Of a stretch of DNA of 64,000 nucleotides, positions 18,816 to 28,892 are shown piece by piece (the stretch's first letter is position 1; each line of letters begins with the position of its first letter). A program made the position numbers and the translations under genes. Source of the DNA: Bacteroidales bacterium (GTDB lineage Bacteria; Bacteroidota; Bacteroidia; Bacteroidales; Muribaculaceae); assembly GCA_910575545.1 (NCBI GenBank), contig CAJTFH010000001.1:62001-126000 (forward strand), written 5' to 3'. Below the pieces are notes generated by a model. That model searched no databases, was not told the DNA's origin, and saw nothing but the letters and a program-made list of their open reading frames with translations.

Positions 18816-20660
18816 ATGTGTGGAATCGTAGGATATATAGGCGAACAGCCTGCATATGACGTGTTGATAAAGGGTTTGCACCGTTTGGAATACAGGGGAT
18901 ATGACAGTGCCGGGGTGGCATTGCTGTCGCCTGATGGTGAGTTGAATATTTACAAGACCCGTGGGAAGGTTGATGATCTTGAGCGTTTCTGTGAATCAAA
19001 AGATGTGTCTGGCAATGTTGGTATCGCTCATACGCGTTGGGCAACACACGGCGAACCTAATGATGTCAATGCCCATCCTCATTTCAGTTGCAGCGGGCGG
19101 CTGGCATTAGTCCATAACGGCACGATAGAGAACTATAACGTGTTGAAAACAGCGCTTGAACTGCAGGGATGCACATTCCGGAGCGAAACCGACACGGAGG
19201 TTCTGGTGCAACTCATCGAGTATGTGAAGGAGACAAATGACTGTTCGTTGGTCGACGCTGTGAGAGAAGCCCTTAAAGAAGTTATCGGGGCTTATGCCAT
19301 AGCGGTTATAGATGTCAATGATCCGGATATGATTATCGGGGCGCGCAAAAGTTCACCGCTTGTGATAGGGATTGGTGATAACGAGACGTTTCTTGCGTCT
19401 GATGCCACTCCGATTATTGAATTCACCAATAAAGTGGTATATCTCAACGATGATGAGATTGCCATCATAAAGAAAGGGCAACCGTTGCAGATTATATCCA
19501 CAGATAACCGTCCGGCAGAGATTGACATAAAGACATTGCGCATGTCGGTGTCGCAACTTGAAAAGGGCGGTTATCCTCATTTTATGCTCAAAGAGATTTT
19601 CGAGCAACCGCGCACAATCCATGATTGCATCCGAGGCCGTGTGGGGTCGAAGGGGGCAACGGTAACATTGTCGGGTGTGATTGAGAATAAAGACCGCTTT
19701 CTTAATGCCCACCGAATCATTATAGTGGCATGTGGCACTTCGTGGCACGCCGGATTGATTGGCAAACGCCTGATTCAGGAAATTGCCCGAATACCGGTTG
19801 AGGTTGAATATGCAAGCGAGTTCCGCTACAGCAACCCGGTGCTGACTGACCGTGATATCGTTATCGCTATTTCCCAGTCGGGAGAGACTGCCGATACGCT
19901 TGCTGCCATTCAGATGGCGCGCAAATGCGGCGCATTTGTCTATGGAATATGTAATGTTGTCGGGTCGTCGATAGCCCGTGCAACCGATTCGGGCACATAT
20001 ATCCATGTCGGGCCGGAAATCGGTGTCGCTTCCACTAAAGCGTTTACCGGGCAGGTGACCGTGCTTTCGATGTTAGCGCTGGCCATAGGCCAACTTAAAG
20101 GCTCTGTTAAGCCCGGAGTGGCAGAAGAAATCACATCAAGTCTGCGCCGTCTGCCTGATTTGATTAAACAGGCACTGAAACTGAACGAGTCGATTGAGCA
20201 GCTTTCGGGTATATATACCTATGTCCATAATTTCCTATATCTTGGCAGGGGATTCAATTATCCAAGTGCGCTTGAAGGGGCTTTGAAGTTAAAGGAAATC
20301 AGCTATATCCATGCTGAAGGTTATCCGGCAGCCGAGATGAAACACGGGCCTATCGCACTGATTGACCATGAGCTTCCGACGGTTGTAATTGCCCCTAATG
20401 ATGAATTGCATGAAAAGATTATATCTAACATACAGCAGGTGAAAGCCCGTGGCGGCTCTGTTATTGCAGTGGTTACAAAGGGTGATACTACGATTGCAGA
20501 TATTGCCGATCATATTCTGGAGATACCGGAGGTGGCCGAACCGTTGTCGCCGGTGATAGTGTCAATCCCGCTGCAGCTGCTTGCCTACCATATCGCTATA
20601 AAGAAAGGTTGTAACGTTGATATGCCTCGGAATCTTGCCAAATCGGTTACGGTGGAATGA
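18816..20660 (+). CDS. glmS: Glutamine-fructose-6-phosphate aminotransferase (isomerizing)
   Basis: 614 residues, standard length. The start MCGIVGYIGEQPAYD exposes the Cys2 nucleophile of the glutamine amidotransferase domain (residues 2 to about 230; HTRWATHGEPND, HNGTIENY). Two SIS sugar isomerase domains follow (ISQSGETADTLAA and the second near residue 480), and the C-terminus is the typical PRNLAKSVTVE. It turns fructose-6-phosphate and glutamine into glucosamine-6-phosphate, the entry to peptidoglycan and LPS amino sugars. Single gene with its own promoter; a hairpin follows the stop codon. Confidence 0.97.
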   Translation: MCGIVGYIGEQPAYDVLIKGLHRLEYRGYDSAGVALLSPDGELNIYKTRGKVDDLERFCESKDVSGNVGIAHTRWATHGEPNDVNAHPHFSCSGRLALVHNGTIENYNVLKTALELQGCTFRSETDTEVLVQLIEYVKETNDCSLVDAVREALKEVIGAYAIAVIDVNDPDMIIGARKSSPLVIGIGDNETFLASDATPIIEFTNKVVYLNDDEIAIIKKGQPLQIISTDNRPAEIDIKTLRMSVSQLEKGGYPHFMLKEIFEQPRTIHDCIRGRVGSKGATVTLSGVIENKDRFLNAHRIIIVACGTSWHAGLIGKRLIQEIARIPVEVEYASEFRYSNPVLTDRDIVIAISQSGETADTLAAIQMARKCGAFVYGICNVVGSSIARATDSGTYIHVGPEIGVASTKAFTGQVTVLSMLALAIGQLKGSVKPGVAEEITSSLRRLPDLIKQALKLNESIEQLSGIYTYVHNFLYLGRGFNYPSALEGALKLKEISYIHAEGYPAAEMKHGPIALIDHELPTVVIAPNDELHEKIISNIQQVKARGGSVIAVVTKGDTTIADIADHILEIPEVAEPLSPVIVSIPLQLLAYHIAIKKGCNVDMPRNLAKSVTVE

Positions 20661-20684
20661 TTCATCGGTCAGGAAAAAATTGCA

Positions 20685-20725
20685 CAACCCGGTGTTGGGC
20701 CTGAAATAGGCTCGATGCCGGGTTG
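20685..20725 (+). terminator. Hairpin after glmS, possible terminator
   Basis: CAACCCGG (20685-20692) pairs with CCGGGTTG (20718-20725), with a further GGGCCT/AGGCTC pairing inside. There is no T run after it, so termination is only inferred from its place 25 bases after the stop. Confidence 0.45.
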
Positions 20726-20747
20726 AATGTTTGTCGGAAATAAATTG

Positions 20748-20755
20748 TAACTTTG
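20748..20755 (+). promoter_or_regulatory. -7 promoter element for the chromate-transporter pair
   Basis: TAACTTTG followed by CGCTC, 29 bases before the ATG at 20785. The nearest TTTG lies at short spacing (14 bases), so only the -7 element is firm. Confidence 0.55.
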
Positions 20756-20784
20756 CGCTCGGTTTTCACAATTTCATTTGAGAG

Positions 20785-21402
20785 ATGACATATATAAAAT
20801 CACAAAGTATATATTTCCAGCTCTTCAGCTCCTTTTTGAGGATAGGCGCCTTCACATTTGGAGGCGGATGGGCCATGATTTCGCTGATAGAGCGTGAAGT
20901 GGTCGATAACAAACGATGGATTAAACGGGAGGAGTTCCTCGATCTGTTGGCTGTTTCGCAGGCGCTTCCCGGTGTTTTGGCAATCAACATAGCAGTGGCT
21001 GTAGGAGACCATTTGAGGGGTATGAAGGGTAGTGTTGCAGCGGCTTTGGGTACGATTGCGCCATGTTTTGCCATCATACTTACGATTGCTGTGTTTCTCA
21101 CTCCCGAGCTGATACAAAGCAATCATGTTGTGTCGTCGATATTCCGTGGCATACGTCCGGCCGTGGTGGCTCTCATAGTGGCACCTGTGATAACATCGGC
21201 AAAATCGATGAAGCTCGGTTGGAAGACGCTTTGGATTCCGGTTGTGGTGGCTCTGCTGATATGGTCGAAATTGCCATGGATTTCAAATCCCATATTGTTT
21301 ATTATCATAGGTGGCATTGCCGGTTATCTGTGGCTGCGCCGTCAGGAACGCAGGTTGTCGATGGCTCGCATTGAACGTGAAGAGAAGGAGGAAGGGCTAT
21401 GA
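20785..21402 (+). CDS. Chromate transporter family protein, first half-size subunit
   Basis: 205 residues, half the size of classic ChrA. It opens with FSSFLRIGAFTFGGGWAMISLIEREVVD, the hallmark of the CHR family N-terminal motif, followed by LLAVSQALPGVLAINIAVAVG and four to five more hydrophobic helices. In short-chain CHR systems two half-size proteins with opposite topology form one transporter, and the next gene, which overlaps by four bases (ATGA), encodes the second. Known members export chromate; many gut relatives have unknown substrates. The gene pair shares a promoter and runs into folC. Confidence 0.88.
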   Translation: MTYIKSQSIYFQLFSSFLRIGAFTFGGGWAMISLIEREVVDNKRWIKREEFLDLLAVSQALPGVLAINIAVAVGDHLRGMKGSVAAALGTIAPCFAIILTIAVFLTPELIQSNHVVSSIFRGIRPAVVALIVAPVITSAKSMKLGWKTLWIPVVVALLIWSKLPWISNPILFIIIGGIAGYLWLRRQERRLSMARIEREEKEEGL

Positions 21403-21965
21403 TCTATCTGCGGTTGATATGGAGTTACCTGAAAATAGGCTTGTTCGGGTTCGGGGGCGGATATGCCATGTTGTCGCTTATCGAACGTGAAATCGTGGGG
21501 CCGGGATGGATAACCGAAAAAATGTTTACCGACATTGTTGCCATTTCGCAGATGACCCCCGGTCCTATAGGCATCAACTCGGCCACTTATATCGGTTATG
21601 CCGCTCCAATGGCACATGGTTTTGACCATGTGCTATGGGGGGTGCTGGGCTCATTGTTATGCACATTTGTTGTAGTGCTGCCATCGTTCATCTTGGTGGC
21701 ATACACGAGCCATTTCATCTCAAGACATAAGGAGAGTGTTGCCATACGTGGCATATTCAAGGGGTTACGTCCGGTAGTAATCGGGCTTATAGCATCTGCA
21801 GCGTTGCTGCTTATGAATTCGGAGAACTATGGAACATCTACAAGCGAGGTTGTTATATCTGCGGTGATTTCTGTGGCAGTGCTTGCTGCTACCCTTATGA
21901 CTAAAATACATCCGATAATTCTGATAATATTGTCAGGTATAGCGGGATTGATTATATATTATTGA
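21399..21965 (+). CDS. Chromate transporter family protein, second half-size subunit
   Basis: 188 residues. It repeats the CHR opening (YLKIGLFGFGGGYAMLSLIEREIV) and the GWITEKMFTDIVAISQMTPGPIGINSATYIG segment, then hydrophobic helices to the end. The start codon overlaps the stop of the first subunit, indicating coupled translation and a two-protein transporter. Substrate not determinable from sequence. The folC start codon is six bases after its stop. Confidence 0.88.
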   Translation: MIYLRLIWSYLKIGLFGFGGGYAMLSLIEREIVGPGWITEKMFTDIVAISQMTPGPIGINSATYIGYAAPMAHGFDHVLWGVLGSLLCTFVVVLPSFILVAYTSHFISRHKESVAIRGIFKGLRPVVIGLIASAALLLMNSENYGTSTSEVVISAVISVAVLAATLMTKIHPIILIILSGIAGLIIYY

Positions 21966-21971
21966 TTGAGT

Positions 21972-23288
21972 ATGAATTATAAAGAAGCTGTTGAATTTCT
22001 GTATAATCAGACTCCGCAGTTCCAACGAATAGGGGCGGCGGCATATAAGCCTGGCCTGGGTACGGTCAGGAATTTGTCGGCCATATTTGGCAACCGTCAC
22101 ACGGAATATCAGATAATTCATGTTGCCGGGACAAATGGCAAGGGGTCGACTTCGCACACTCTTGCCGCTGTGCTGCAGTCGGCTGGTTACAAAGTGGGGC
22201 TTTACACATCGCCGCATCTGGTGGACTTCCGTGAGCGGATGCGTGTCAACGGCGGGAAAATCCCACAGGAAGCGGTAGTCGACTTTTTAGAACGTTATAA
22301 GGCTGTTGCGGCATCAGTGCAGGGTGATGCCGAGCCGTCATTTTTCGAGCTTACCACAGTCATGGCGTTGGAGTGGTTTGCCAAGGAAAAGGTGGATGTG
22401 GCAATAATAGAGGTGGGGCTTGGCGGACGGCTTGATTCAACCAATATAATCACTCCGGTGCTGTCGGTTATCACTAATATCTCGTTTGACCATATGGCTC
22501 AGCTTGGCAATACGTTGGAAAGTATAGCCAAAGAAAAGGCCGGAATCATAAAAGACGGAGTAGGAGTGGTATGTGGAGAGACCAGGCCTGAGATTAAAAG
22601 TATTTTTGCGGATGAATCGTCTTCTCACGGCTCAGCAATAGTTTTTGCGCAGGATAAATATGAGTCATTGACGTTCACTCCTGAGGATTCCGGATTTGGA
22701 TTTGCTATTGGTGGCGCACCTTTCGGATGTCTCGGCTTCCAACTCGGAGGTGAATATCAAAAAGAGAACGCGTGCACTATTGTAGCAGCAATTGTAGAAT
22801 TGCGTAAGCTGGGAATGCGAATACCTGATGATGCAGTTAAAAAGGGTTTTGCGAATGTCTGCTCCATGACCGGTTTGATGGGTAGATGGATGAAATTGTC
22901 TGATTACCCTCTGACTGTGTGTGATACGGGCCATAATACAGGCGGATGGGAGGTGTTGTCTCATCAACTCGGATCGCTTCCCTCTCCGTTGCTGATGGTC
23001 ATAGGGTTTGTAAATGACAAAGACATATCCCATATCCTTCCGCTTATGCCGTGTGATGCCGAATATGTTTTCACTAAAGCATCGGTTCCTAGGGCTCTCC
23101 CCGCTGAGGAGCTTGCTCTTGAGGCGGGGCGTTTCGGCTTGCATGGAGTGGTGGCGGGAACAGTGTCTGAGGCTTATGGTTTAGCCCGTGAAAGGGCTGT
23201 GAGAACTGGAGGAAGCATATTCGTCGGTGGAAGCACCTTCGTTGTCGCTGATCTGCTAGCCGATTGCTTTTCGGCAAAAATTTCGTAA
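21972..23288 (+). CDS. folC: Bifunctional folylpolyglutamate synthase / dihydrofolate synthase
   Basis: 438 residues from the ATG at 21972. The Mur-ligase-like ATP site reads HVAGTNGKGSTSHTL, followed by YTSPHLVDFRERMRVNG, VDVAIIEVGLGGRLDSTN and, in the C-terminal domain, VCDTGHNTGGWE. These are the FolC signatures. It adds glutamate to dihydropteroate and to tetrahydrofolate. In the last motif the common DGAHN reads DTGHN, which is usual in Bacteroidota. Co-transcribed with the two transporter genes; the lepA promoter lies in its 3' end. Confidence 0.93.
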   Translation: MNYKEAVEFLYNQTPQFQRIGAAAYKPGLGTVRNLSAIFGNRHTEYQIIHVAGTNGKGSTSHTLAAVLQSAGYKVGLYTSPHLVDFRERMRVNGGKIPQEAVVDFLERYKAVAASVQGDAEPSFFELTTVMALEWFAKEKVDVAIIEVGLGGRLDSTNIITPVLSVITNISFDHMAQLGNTLESIAKEKAGIIKDGVGVVCGETRPEIKSIFADESSSHGSAIVFAQDKYESLTFTPEDSGFGFAIGGAPFGCLGFQLGGEYQKENACTIVAAIVELRKLGMRIPDDAVKKGFANVCSMTGLMGRWMKLSDYPLTVCDTGHNTGGWEVLSHQLGSLPSPLLMVIGFVNDKDISHILPLMPCDAEYVFTKASVPRALPAEELALEAGRFGLHGVVAGTVSEAYGLARERAVRTGGSIFVGGSTFVVADLLADCFSAKIS

Positions 23289-23293
23289 CTTTG
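23263..23293 (+). promoter_or_regulatory. Promoter of lepA, inside the folC 3' end
   Basis: ATTG (23263-23266), exactly 19 bases, TAACTTTG (23286-23293), 30 bases before the lepA ATG. The -33 box and spacer are within the last codons of folC. Confidence 0.7.
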
Positions 23294-23323
23294 CATGTAT
23301 TATAATCGGTAAATCCGACATTG

Positions 23324-25108
23324 ATGAAAAATATCAGGAACTTCTGCATAATTGCGCATATCGACCACGGCAAAAGCACACTTGCCGACAGGTTGCTCGA
23401 ATATACCAATACGGTGGCAGGTAAAGATCTTCAGTCGCAGGTGCTCGATGACATGGATCTGGAGCGTGAGCGTGGCATAACAATCAAAAGCCATGCCATA
23501 CAGATGAACTATGCATTAGACGGAACAGACTATGTGCTGAATCTGATTGACACTCCGGGGCATGTGGACTTTTCATATGAGGTTTCCCGTTCTATTGCTG
23601 CGTGTGAAGGTGCGTTGCTTATTGTCGATGCCACCCAGGGGATTCAGGCCCAGACAATATCGAATCTATACATGGCCATCGATTCCGACCTTGAGATTAT
23701 CCCTGTGATTAACAAGGTGGACTTGGAGAGTGCAAAACCCGATGAGGTTGAAGACCAGATTGTGGATCTTCTCGGATGCAAAAGGGAGGAGATAATCCGT
23801 GCCAGCGGAAAAACCGGCGAAGGTGTGCCTGAAATACTCGAGGCAATAGTGAAACGGGTTCCCGCTCCCACCGGTGATCCTGATGCGCCGTTACAGGCTT
23901 TGATTTTTGACTCTGTTTTTAATCCGTTCAGAGGTATCATTGCATATTTCAAGATTGTGAATGGCACAATCAGAAAAGACGACTTTGTTAAATTCGTGTC
24001 GACAGGCAAAGAGTATCATGCCGATGAAATCGGTGTGTTGAAACTCGACCTTGTGCCTCGTCAGGAGTTGTCGGCAGGAAATGTAGGTTATATCATTTCC
24101 GGAATCAAGACCTCGAAAGAGGTTAAGGTAGGTGATACTATTACCCATGTGCAACGTCCGGCTGCTGCCATATCCGGTTTCGAAGAGGTAAAGCCGATGG
24201 TGTTTGCCGGGGTTTATCCTATTGAAGCTGAGGATTTTGAGAATCTGCGCTCTTCGCTTGAAAAATTGCAGCTAAATGATGCGTCGTTGACCTTCCAGCC
24301 GGAGTCTTCAATGGCTCTCGGTTTCGGATTCCGTTGCGGTTTCCTGGGGTTGTTGCATATGGAAATCATCCAGGAGCGTCTGAGCCGTGAATTTAACATG
24401 GATGTTATCACCACGGTGCCCAACGTGTCGTATAAAGTCTATGACAAGAAGGGGAATGTCAGCGAGGTGCATAATCCGTCAGGCTTGCCTGATATCACAT
24501 TGATTGACCATATCGAGGAGCCGTATATCAGGTCGTCGATAATAACCACAACCGATTTTATCGGGCCGATTATGACCCTATGTCTCGGTAAACGCGGTGA
24601 ATTGATTAAACAGGAATTCATATCTGGCAACCGTGTTGAACTGACTTTCGACATCCCCTTGGGAGAAATCGTGATTGACTTCTATGATAAGCTGAAGTCG
24701 ATTTCAAAGGGATATGCCTCGTTTGATTATCATCTCCATGATTTCCGCGATTCAAAACTTGTGAAACTCGACATGCTTTTGAACGGGGAAAGCGTTGATG
24801 CGTTATCGACCTTGACACATGCCGACAATGCTGTGGCTTTCGGACGAAAGATGTGTGAAAAGCTCAAGGAGTTGATTCCGCGGCATCAGTTCGATATTGC
24901 CATACAGGCGGCCATAGGGGCTAAAATCATCGCCAGGGAAACAATCAAGGCGGTGCGCAAGGATGTTACGGCGAAGTGTTACGGAGGTGATGTGTCGCGA
25001 AAACGCAAACTGTTGGAAAAACAGAAAGCCGGTAAGAAACGTATGAAGCAGATTGGCTCAGTTCAGGTGCCTCAGAAGGCATTCCTTGCAGTGCTTAAAC
25101 TCGATTGA
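23324..25108 (+). CDS. lepA: Elongation factor 4 (LepA), back-translocating GTPase
   Basis: 594 residues starting [24 protein letters not shown], the G1 loop of translational GTPases. G2 (RERGITIKS), G3 (DTPGH) and G4 (NKVD) follow, then the domain II barrel, domains III and V and the LepA-specific C-terminal domain with [18 protein letters not shown]. An in-frame TTG just before the ATG is not needed. LepA acts on ribosomes, promoting back-translocation or aiding 30S biogenesis under stress. It is monocistronic with a clear terminator 24 bases after the stop. Confidence 0.97.
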   Translation: MKNIRNFCIIAHIDHGKSTLADRLLEYTNTVAGKDLQSQVLDDMDLERERGITIKSHAIQMNYALDGTDYVLNLIDTPGHVDFSYEVSRSIAACEGALLIVDATQGIQAQTISNLYMAIDSDLEIIPVINKVDLESAKPDEVEDQIVDLLGCKREEIIRASGKTGEGVPEILEAIVKRVPAPTGDPDAPLQALIFDSVFNPFRGIIAYFKIVNGTIRKDDFVKFVSTGKEYHADEIGVLKLDLVPRQELSAGNVGYIISGIKTSKEVKVGDTITHVQRPAAAISGFEEVKPMVFAGVYPIEAEDFENLRSSLEKLQLNDASLTFQPESSMALGFGFRCGFLGLLHMEIIQERLSREFNMDVITTVPNVSYKVYDKKGNVSEVHNPSGLPDITLIDHIEEPYIRSSIITTTDFIGPIMTLCLGKRGELIKQEFISGNRVELTFDIPLGEIVIDFYDKLKSISKGYASFDYHLHDFRDSKLVKLDMLLNGESVDALSTLTHADNAVAFGRKMCEKLKELIPRHQFDIAIQAAIGAKIIARETIKAVRKDVTAKCYGGDVSRKRKLLEKQKAGKKRMKQIGSVQVPQKAFLAVLKLD

Positions 25109-25131
25109 AGTGAAAGGTTACAGATAAGAAT

Positions 25132-25166
25132 AAAAAGGAACGTGCTGAAGGAGCGTTCCTTTTTTA
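25132..25166 (+). terminator. Rho-independent terminator of lepA
   Basis: AAAAAGGAACG (25132-25142) and CGTTCCTTTTT (25154-25164) form a perfect stem followed by further T. Confidence 0.85.
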
Positions 25167-25188
25167 TTTATTAGTTTACCCAAAATGT

Positions 25189-26709
25189 ATGACATGGATA
25201 AACATTGGGTCAGACCAATCGGTTTTAAGATTATTAACCATATCAGATCAGCAAGTGAAAGCCAGAATAAAGTCAAAAGCAGAGGGGATGGGGAAGCGTA
25301 TAGGTTCATGCAGGAATCTATGTATCAGACGAGATGAGCCTCAACCGTCTTTTGCCGGATATGTGTTTTATGCCGCCAGGCAGGCTATCCGCCGTCATGC
25401 CTCAGGAGGTAATATCTTAATCTGCGCCACTTTGTTGGCACTTGTTGTGGCGAACATCCCTGCGATAAACAGCTATTATTTCGATTTTTGGAATCAGGAG
25501 GTGCGGCTTCAGGTCGGTGACTTCAATATATTTTCCCATAACGGGCATCCAATGACAATGTTGTCGTTTATAAATGATGCTTTGATGGCGGTTTTCTTTT
25601 TCTCGATAGGCTTGGAAATCAAAAGGGAAGTGCTTGTGGGGGAATTGTCATCGTTCCGTCAGGCATTGCTGCCGATTGTGGGAGCGATAGGGGGTATGGC
25701 GGTGCCGGTATTGTTTTTTATTCTGTTTGCGAAAGATACTCCCTATGAGGGAGGGGCTGCCATACCGATGGCTACCGACATTGCGTTTTCTCTTGGCATT
25801 CTTGCCATGCTTGGAAATAGAGTGCCGATCTCATTGAAAATATTCCTGACAACATTGGCTGTTGTTGATGATATCGGAGGGATGATAGTTATCGCCACAT
25901 GTTATTCCGGGCAGATTGAATATATACTCCTGTTATATGCCCTGATGCTGCTTGGCATTCTGGTCTTGGGGCAGGCAATGCGTATCCAAAGCAAGATTTT
26001 CTATCTTGGGGTGGGTGGGGTCATATGGTTTCTGTTTCTGAATTCGGGTGTGCATCCAACAATTGCCGGTGTGCTTGTCGCATTCTGCATACCGGCAAAG
26101 CCGGTGTTCAATCCGCGTAATTATATTGTTATTATTAGAGAGGCGATAGCGAATTTCCGCAGGGAGGATGACGAGGCTTTGACTCGCCGTTCCATTTTGT
26201 CGAATCAGCAGATGGACTGGCTCAAACAGATAGAATCAGCGTCAGATAAGGTTATTTCTCCGCTTCAGGAGCTGGAGGATTCACTTCATCCGTTTGTCAA
26301 CAATGTGATTGTGCCTCTTTTCGCTTTTGCCAATGCCGGAATTTTCCTGCTCGATATGAACCCGGCTACCATTGTTGAGGGTGTGTCTCTGGCAGTCATA
26401 TGCGGATTGGTTGCTGGTAAATTCACCGGTATTTTCCTGTTTTCGTGGCTCACTGTCAAACTCCGTCTTGCCCCTATGCCTGAAAAGGCTGACTGGAAAA
26501 TGATGGGTGCGGTTTCGGTGCTTGGCGGCATTGGGTTTACCGTGTCATTGTTTATAGCAAACCTTTCATTCGGCCTTCCCCAACAGGTTGCATTGCTGAC
26601 CCATGCAAAGTTGGGGATAGTAGTAGGTTCGCTTATTGCTGGTGTGGCGGGTTTTATGCTTTTGCATCTGACACTTCCTCACAAGGCCGTGTCTACATAT
26701 GTTGACTGA
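25189..26709 (+). CDS. nhaA: Na+/H+ antiporter NhaA
   Basis: 506 residues from the first ATG; another in-frame ATG at 25288 would remove 33 residues that match nothing I know, and the true start is undecided. Family motifs are FFFSIGLEIKREVLVGEL, MATDIAFSLGIL (the Asp133 region), TTLAVVDDIGGMIVIA with the two ion-binding aspartates, and PLFAFANAGI. About twelve membrane helices are visible. A charged cytoplasmic insert (IANFRREDDEALTRR to LEELE-like segment, residues about 310-360) is normal for Bacteroidota members. It exchanges sodium for protons across the inner membrane. Single gene between two terminators. Confidence 0.93.
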   Translation: MTWINIGSDQSVLRLLTISDQQVKARIKSKAEGMGKRIGSCRNLCIRRDEPQPSFAGYVFYAARQAIRRHASGGNILICATLLALVVANIPAINSYYFDFWNQEVRLQVGDFNIFSHNGHPMTMLSFINDALMAVFFFSIGLEIKREVLVGELSSFRQALLPIVGAIGGMAVPVLFFILFAKDTPYEGGAAIPMATDIAFSLGILAMLGNRVPISLKIFLTTLAVVDDIGGMIVIATCYSGQIEYILLLYALMLLGILVLGQAMRIQSKIFYLGVGGVIWFLFLNSGVHPTIAGVLVAFCIPAKPVFNPRNYIVIIREAIANFRREDDEALTRRSILSNQQMDWLKQIESASDKVISPLQELEDSLHPFVNNVIVPLFAFANAGIFLLDMNPATIVEGVSLAVICGLVAGKFTGIFLFSWLTVKLRLAPMPEKADWKMMGAVSVLGGIGFTVSLFIANLSFGLPQQVALLTHAKLGIVVGSLIAGVAGFMLLHLTLPHKAVSTYVD

Positions 26710-26729
26710 ATCCAAATAAAAGGATCTTT

Positions 26730-26764
26730 GAGTCTGTTTAAGTAAAATAAACAGGCTCTTTTTT
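26730..26764 (+). terminator. Rho-independent terminator of nhaA
   Basis: GAGTCTGTTTA (26730-26740) pairs with TAAACAGGCTC (26748-26758), followed by six T. The T run overlaps the -33 box of the next promoter. Confidence 0.85.
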
Positions 26765-26793
26765 GTGGCTCTGTCGATAATATGCTACATTTG
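26762..26793 (+). promoter_or_regulatory. Promoter of the TPR protein gene
   Basis: TTTG (26762-26765), 20 bases, TACATTTG (26786-26793), 16 bases before the ATG at 26810. Confidence 0.7.
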
Positions 26794-26809
26794 TATGTTA
26801 ATTCCATTC

Positions 26810-28831
26810 ATGAAGATTCACAGTTTCAAATATCTGCATATTTTACTGGCGATTGTTGCGTCATTGTCGGCAATGACCTCAAATGCCCAGATTAATGCCG
26901 AGCAAGTTATGAGGGTGGGGCAGAATGCGCTCTATTTCGAGGATTACATGCTCTCCATCCAATATTTCAACCAGGCTATACAGGCGAAACCATATCTTGC
27001 CCAGCCGTATTTCTTCCGTGCGATAGCAAAACTCAATCTTGAGGATTATCTTGGCGCGGAGCAGGATGCTTCCGACGCCATAGAACGCAATCCGTTCATA
27101 GCAGATGCATATGAGGTCAGGGGCGTGGCGCGCCAGAACCGCGGGGAGCTGGCGGGTGCTGTCGAAGACTATGACAAAGCCCTTGAACTTGTGCCTAAAA
27201 GCCGAGGATTGATGTTCAACAAGGCTATAGCCCAACAACAGCTACATAAGACAGATGAGGCGATGACTACCTTCAACACCTTGTTGGCCAATTATCCCAA
27301 TTATGATAACGGTTTTATTGGCCGGGCGCGTCTGTTGCTTGAAAAAGGCGACACGATTCAGGCGAAAGCTGATGTTGACCGTGCTTTGGCGATAAACAAA
27401 AACCACCCCGGAGGTTACCTTATTCGTGCGGATATCGCCATAAACAGCGGCAAGGATTATGAGAGTGCCTTGACAGACCTCAACGAGGCAATCAAGCTGC
27501 AACCCCGCGAAGCCGGACTTTATATAAACCGAGCATTTCTCCGTTATAATCTTGATGACTATTTCGGCGCCATGGCTGATTATGACTATGCTATCCAGCT
27601 TGATCCGCTCAATGTTGCCGCTATATATAACCGGGGATTGCTGCGGATGGAAGTACGCGACAATGACAATGCGATAAAAGATTTCACCAGGGTGCTTGAA
27701 CTTGATTCGGACGATTACAGGTCGCTTTATAACCGTGCGTATCTATATTCGGAGAAACGTGATGTGCCGAATGCGATGGCAGATGTCAACCGCCTTATTG
27801 AGGCTTTCCCTCAGCTGCCGGAGGCACTTTATATGCGGAGTAATCTCAACCGTATGGCCGGCAAGATGGCTTTGGCTGAGCGTGACTATAACAGAGCGCT
27901 GGCAATGTCGAAGCAGTTGCAACCTGCTGCGCAGGGTGATGCCGCCGGCAATGTAATGAATGGCAATGCCGCCGAAATAGGGGGGGGTACACAACCTCAA
28001 GAGCTGTCGGCTGAGGCTGTCGCGCGTAGGTTCACGGCTTTGCGCACTGTTGACAATCCGGTTGATGTGGAAGAAGATTATAACAATAAGAATATAAGGG
28101 GTAAGGTGCAAGACCGGACACGCCGCATTGAGCTTGAACCAATGTTTGCACTCAGTTACTACACCTCGCCTACAGAGCTGAAACAGTCGGCATATTATCT
28201 GAAAGAGATTGACGAGGTGAATTCAACCCGTATGCTGCGTTTCATCGTGCAGTTGTCGAATGCAGATCTGACGTTGACCGATGAATCGGTTATTAGCCGT
28301 CACTTCAAATCGATAGAATATTATAATTCTTATCTGTCGACACACACACCACGTGCAATCGACTATTTCGGCAGGGCAATGGATTTCATGATGTTGCGTA
28401 ATTACCAGTCTGCTATTGAAGACCTGAACAGGGCATTACTGTTGACCCCGGATTTCGCTTTGGGATATTTTGCCCGGGGGGTAGCCAGACATATGGCAAT
28501 GAAGGGTAGCGGCATACCGTCTGAGGCACCTGTGCAAGCCGAGATAAGAGCCGTGGTATCTGATTTTGATAAAGCCCTTGAACTATCCCCGCGCCTGTCG
28601 TTTGCATATTATAATAAAGGAAATGTGATGGCTGAGATAGGCGATTTCACTTCGGCTCTTCTGGCATTCAATAAGGCTATAGAGCTGAAGCCCGATCTGG
28701 GCGAAGCGTATTATAACCGGGGATATGTCTATTTCCAGCTTGGAGACAGGGAAAAAGGTTCGCAGAACCTGTCGAAGGCCGGGGAGCTTGGCATTATGCC
28801 GTCGTATAATCTCCTTAAACGTATGCAATGA
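26810..28831 (+). CDS. Secreted tetratricopeptide-repeat protein
   Basis: 673 residues. MKIHSFKYLHILLAIVASLS to SNAQ is a signal peptide. The mature protein holds at least nine canonical TPR units in two blocks (residues about 30-360 and 490-670), each with the pattern of a 34-residue repeat, for example YEVRGVARQNRGELAGAVEDYDKALEL and YYNKGNVMAEIGDFTSALLAFNKAIEL. Between the blocks is a low-complexity linker (near 380-420) and a region with repeated Tyr/Ser that is not TPR. The start was chosen by the promoter at 26762-26793 and the signal peptide. Probably a periplasmic scaffold. The partner is unknown; the DUF4301 gene follows 61 bases later without its own visible promoter. Confidence 0.85.
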   Translation: MKIHSFKYLHILLAIVASLSAMTSNAQINAEQVMRVGQNALYFEDYMLSIQYFNQAIQAKPYLAQPYFFRAIAKLNLEDYLGAEQDASDAIERNPFIADAYEVRGVARQNRGELAGAVEDYDKALELVPKSRGLMFNKAIAQQQLHKTDEAMTTFNTLLANYPNYDNGFIGRARLLLEKGDTIQAKADVDRALAINKNHPGGYLIRADIAINSGKDYESALTDLNEAIKLQPREAGLYINRAFLRYNLDDYFGAMADYDYAIQLDPLNVAAIYNRGLLRMEVRDNDNAIKDFTRVLELDSDDYRSLYNRAYLYSEKRDVPNAMADVNRLIEAFPQLPEALYMRSNLNRMAGKMALAERDYNRALAMSKQLQPAAQGDAAGNVMNGNAAEIGGGTQPQELSAEAVARRFTALRTVDNPVDVEEDYNNKNIRGKVQDRTRRIELEPMFALSYYTSPTELKQSAYYLKEIDEVNSTRMLRFIVQLSNADLTLTDESVISRHFKSIEYYNSYLSTHTPRAIDYFGRAMDFMMLRNYQSAIEDLNRALLLTPDFALGYFARGVARHMAMKGSGIPSEAPVQAEIRAVVSDFDKALELSPRLSFAYYNKGNVMAEIGDFTSALLAFNKAIELKPDLGEAYYNRGYVYFQLGDREKGSQNLSKAGELGIMPSYNLLKRMQ

Positions 28832-28892
28832 TATTGACACGCCACAATCGTCTGTTTAAATTATAAGAATCTAACTATAACCTGACATAATC

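Noticed and set aside
20785-21965. A frameshifted full-length ChrA gene
   Set aside because: Each half begins with its own complete family motif and the ATGA overlap is the normal arrangement of two-gene short-chain systems.
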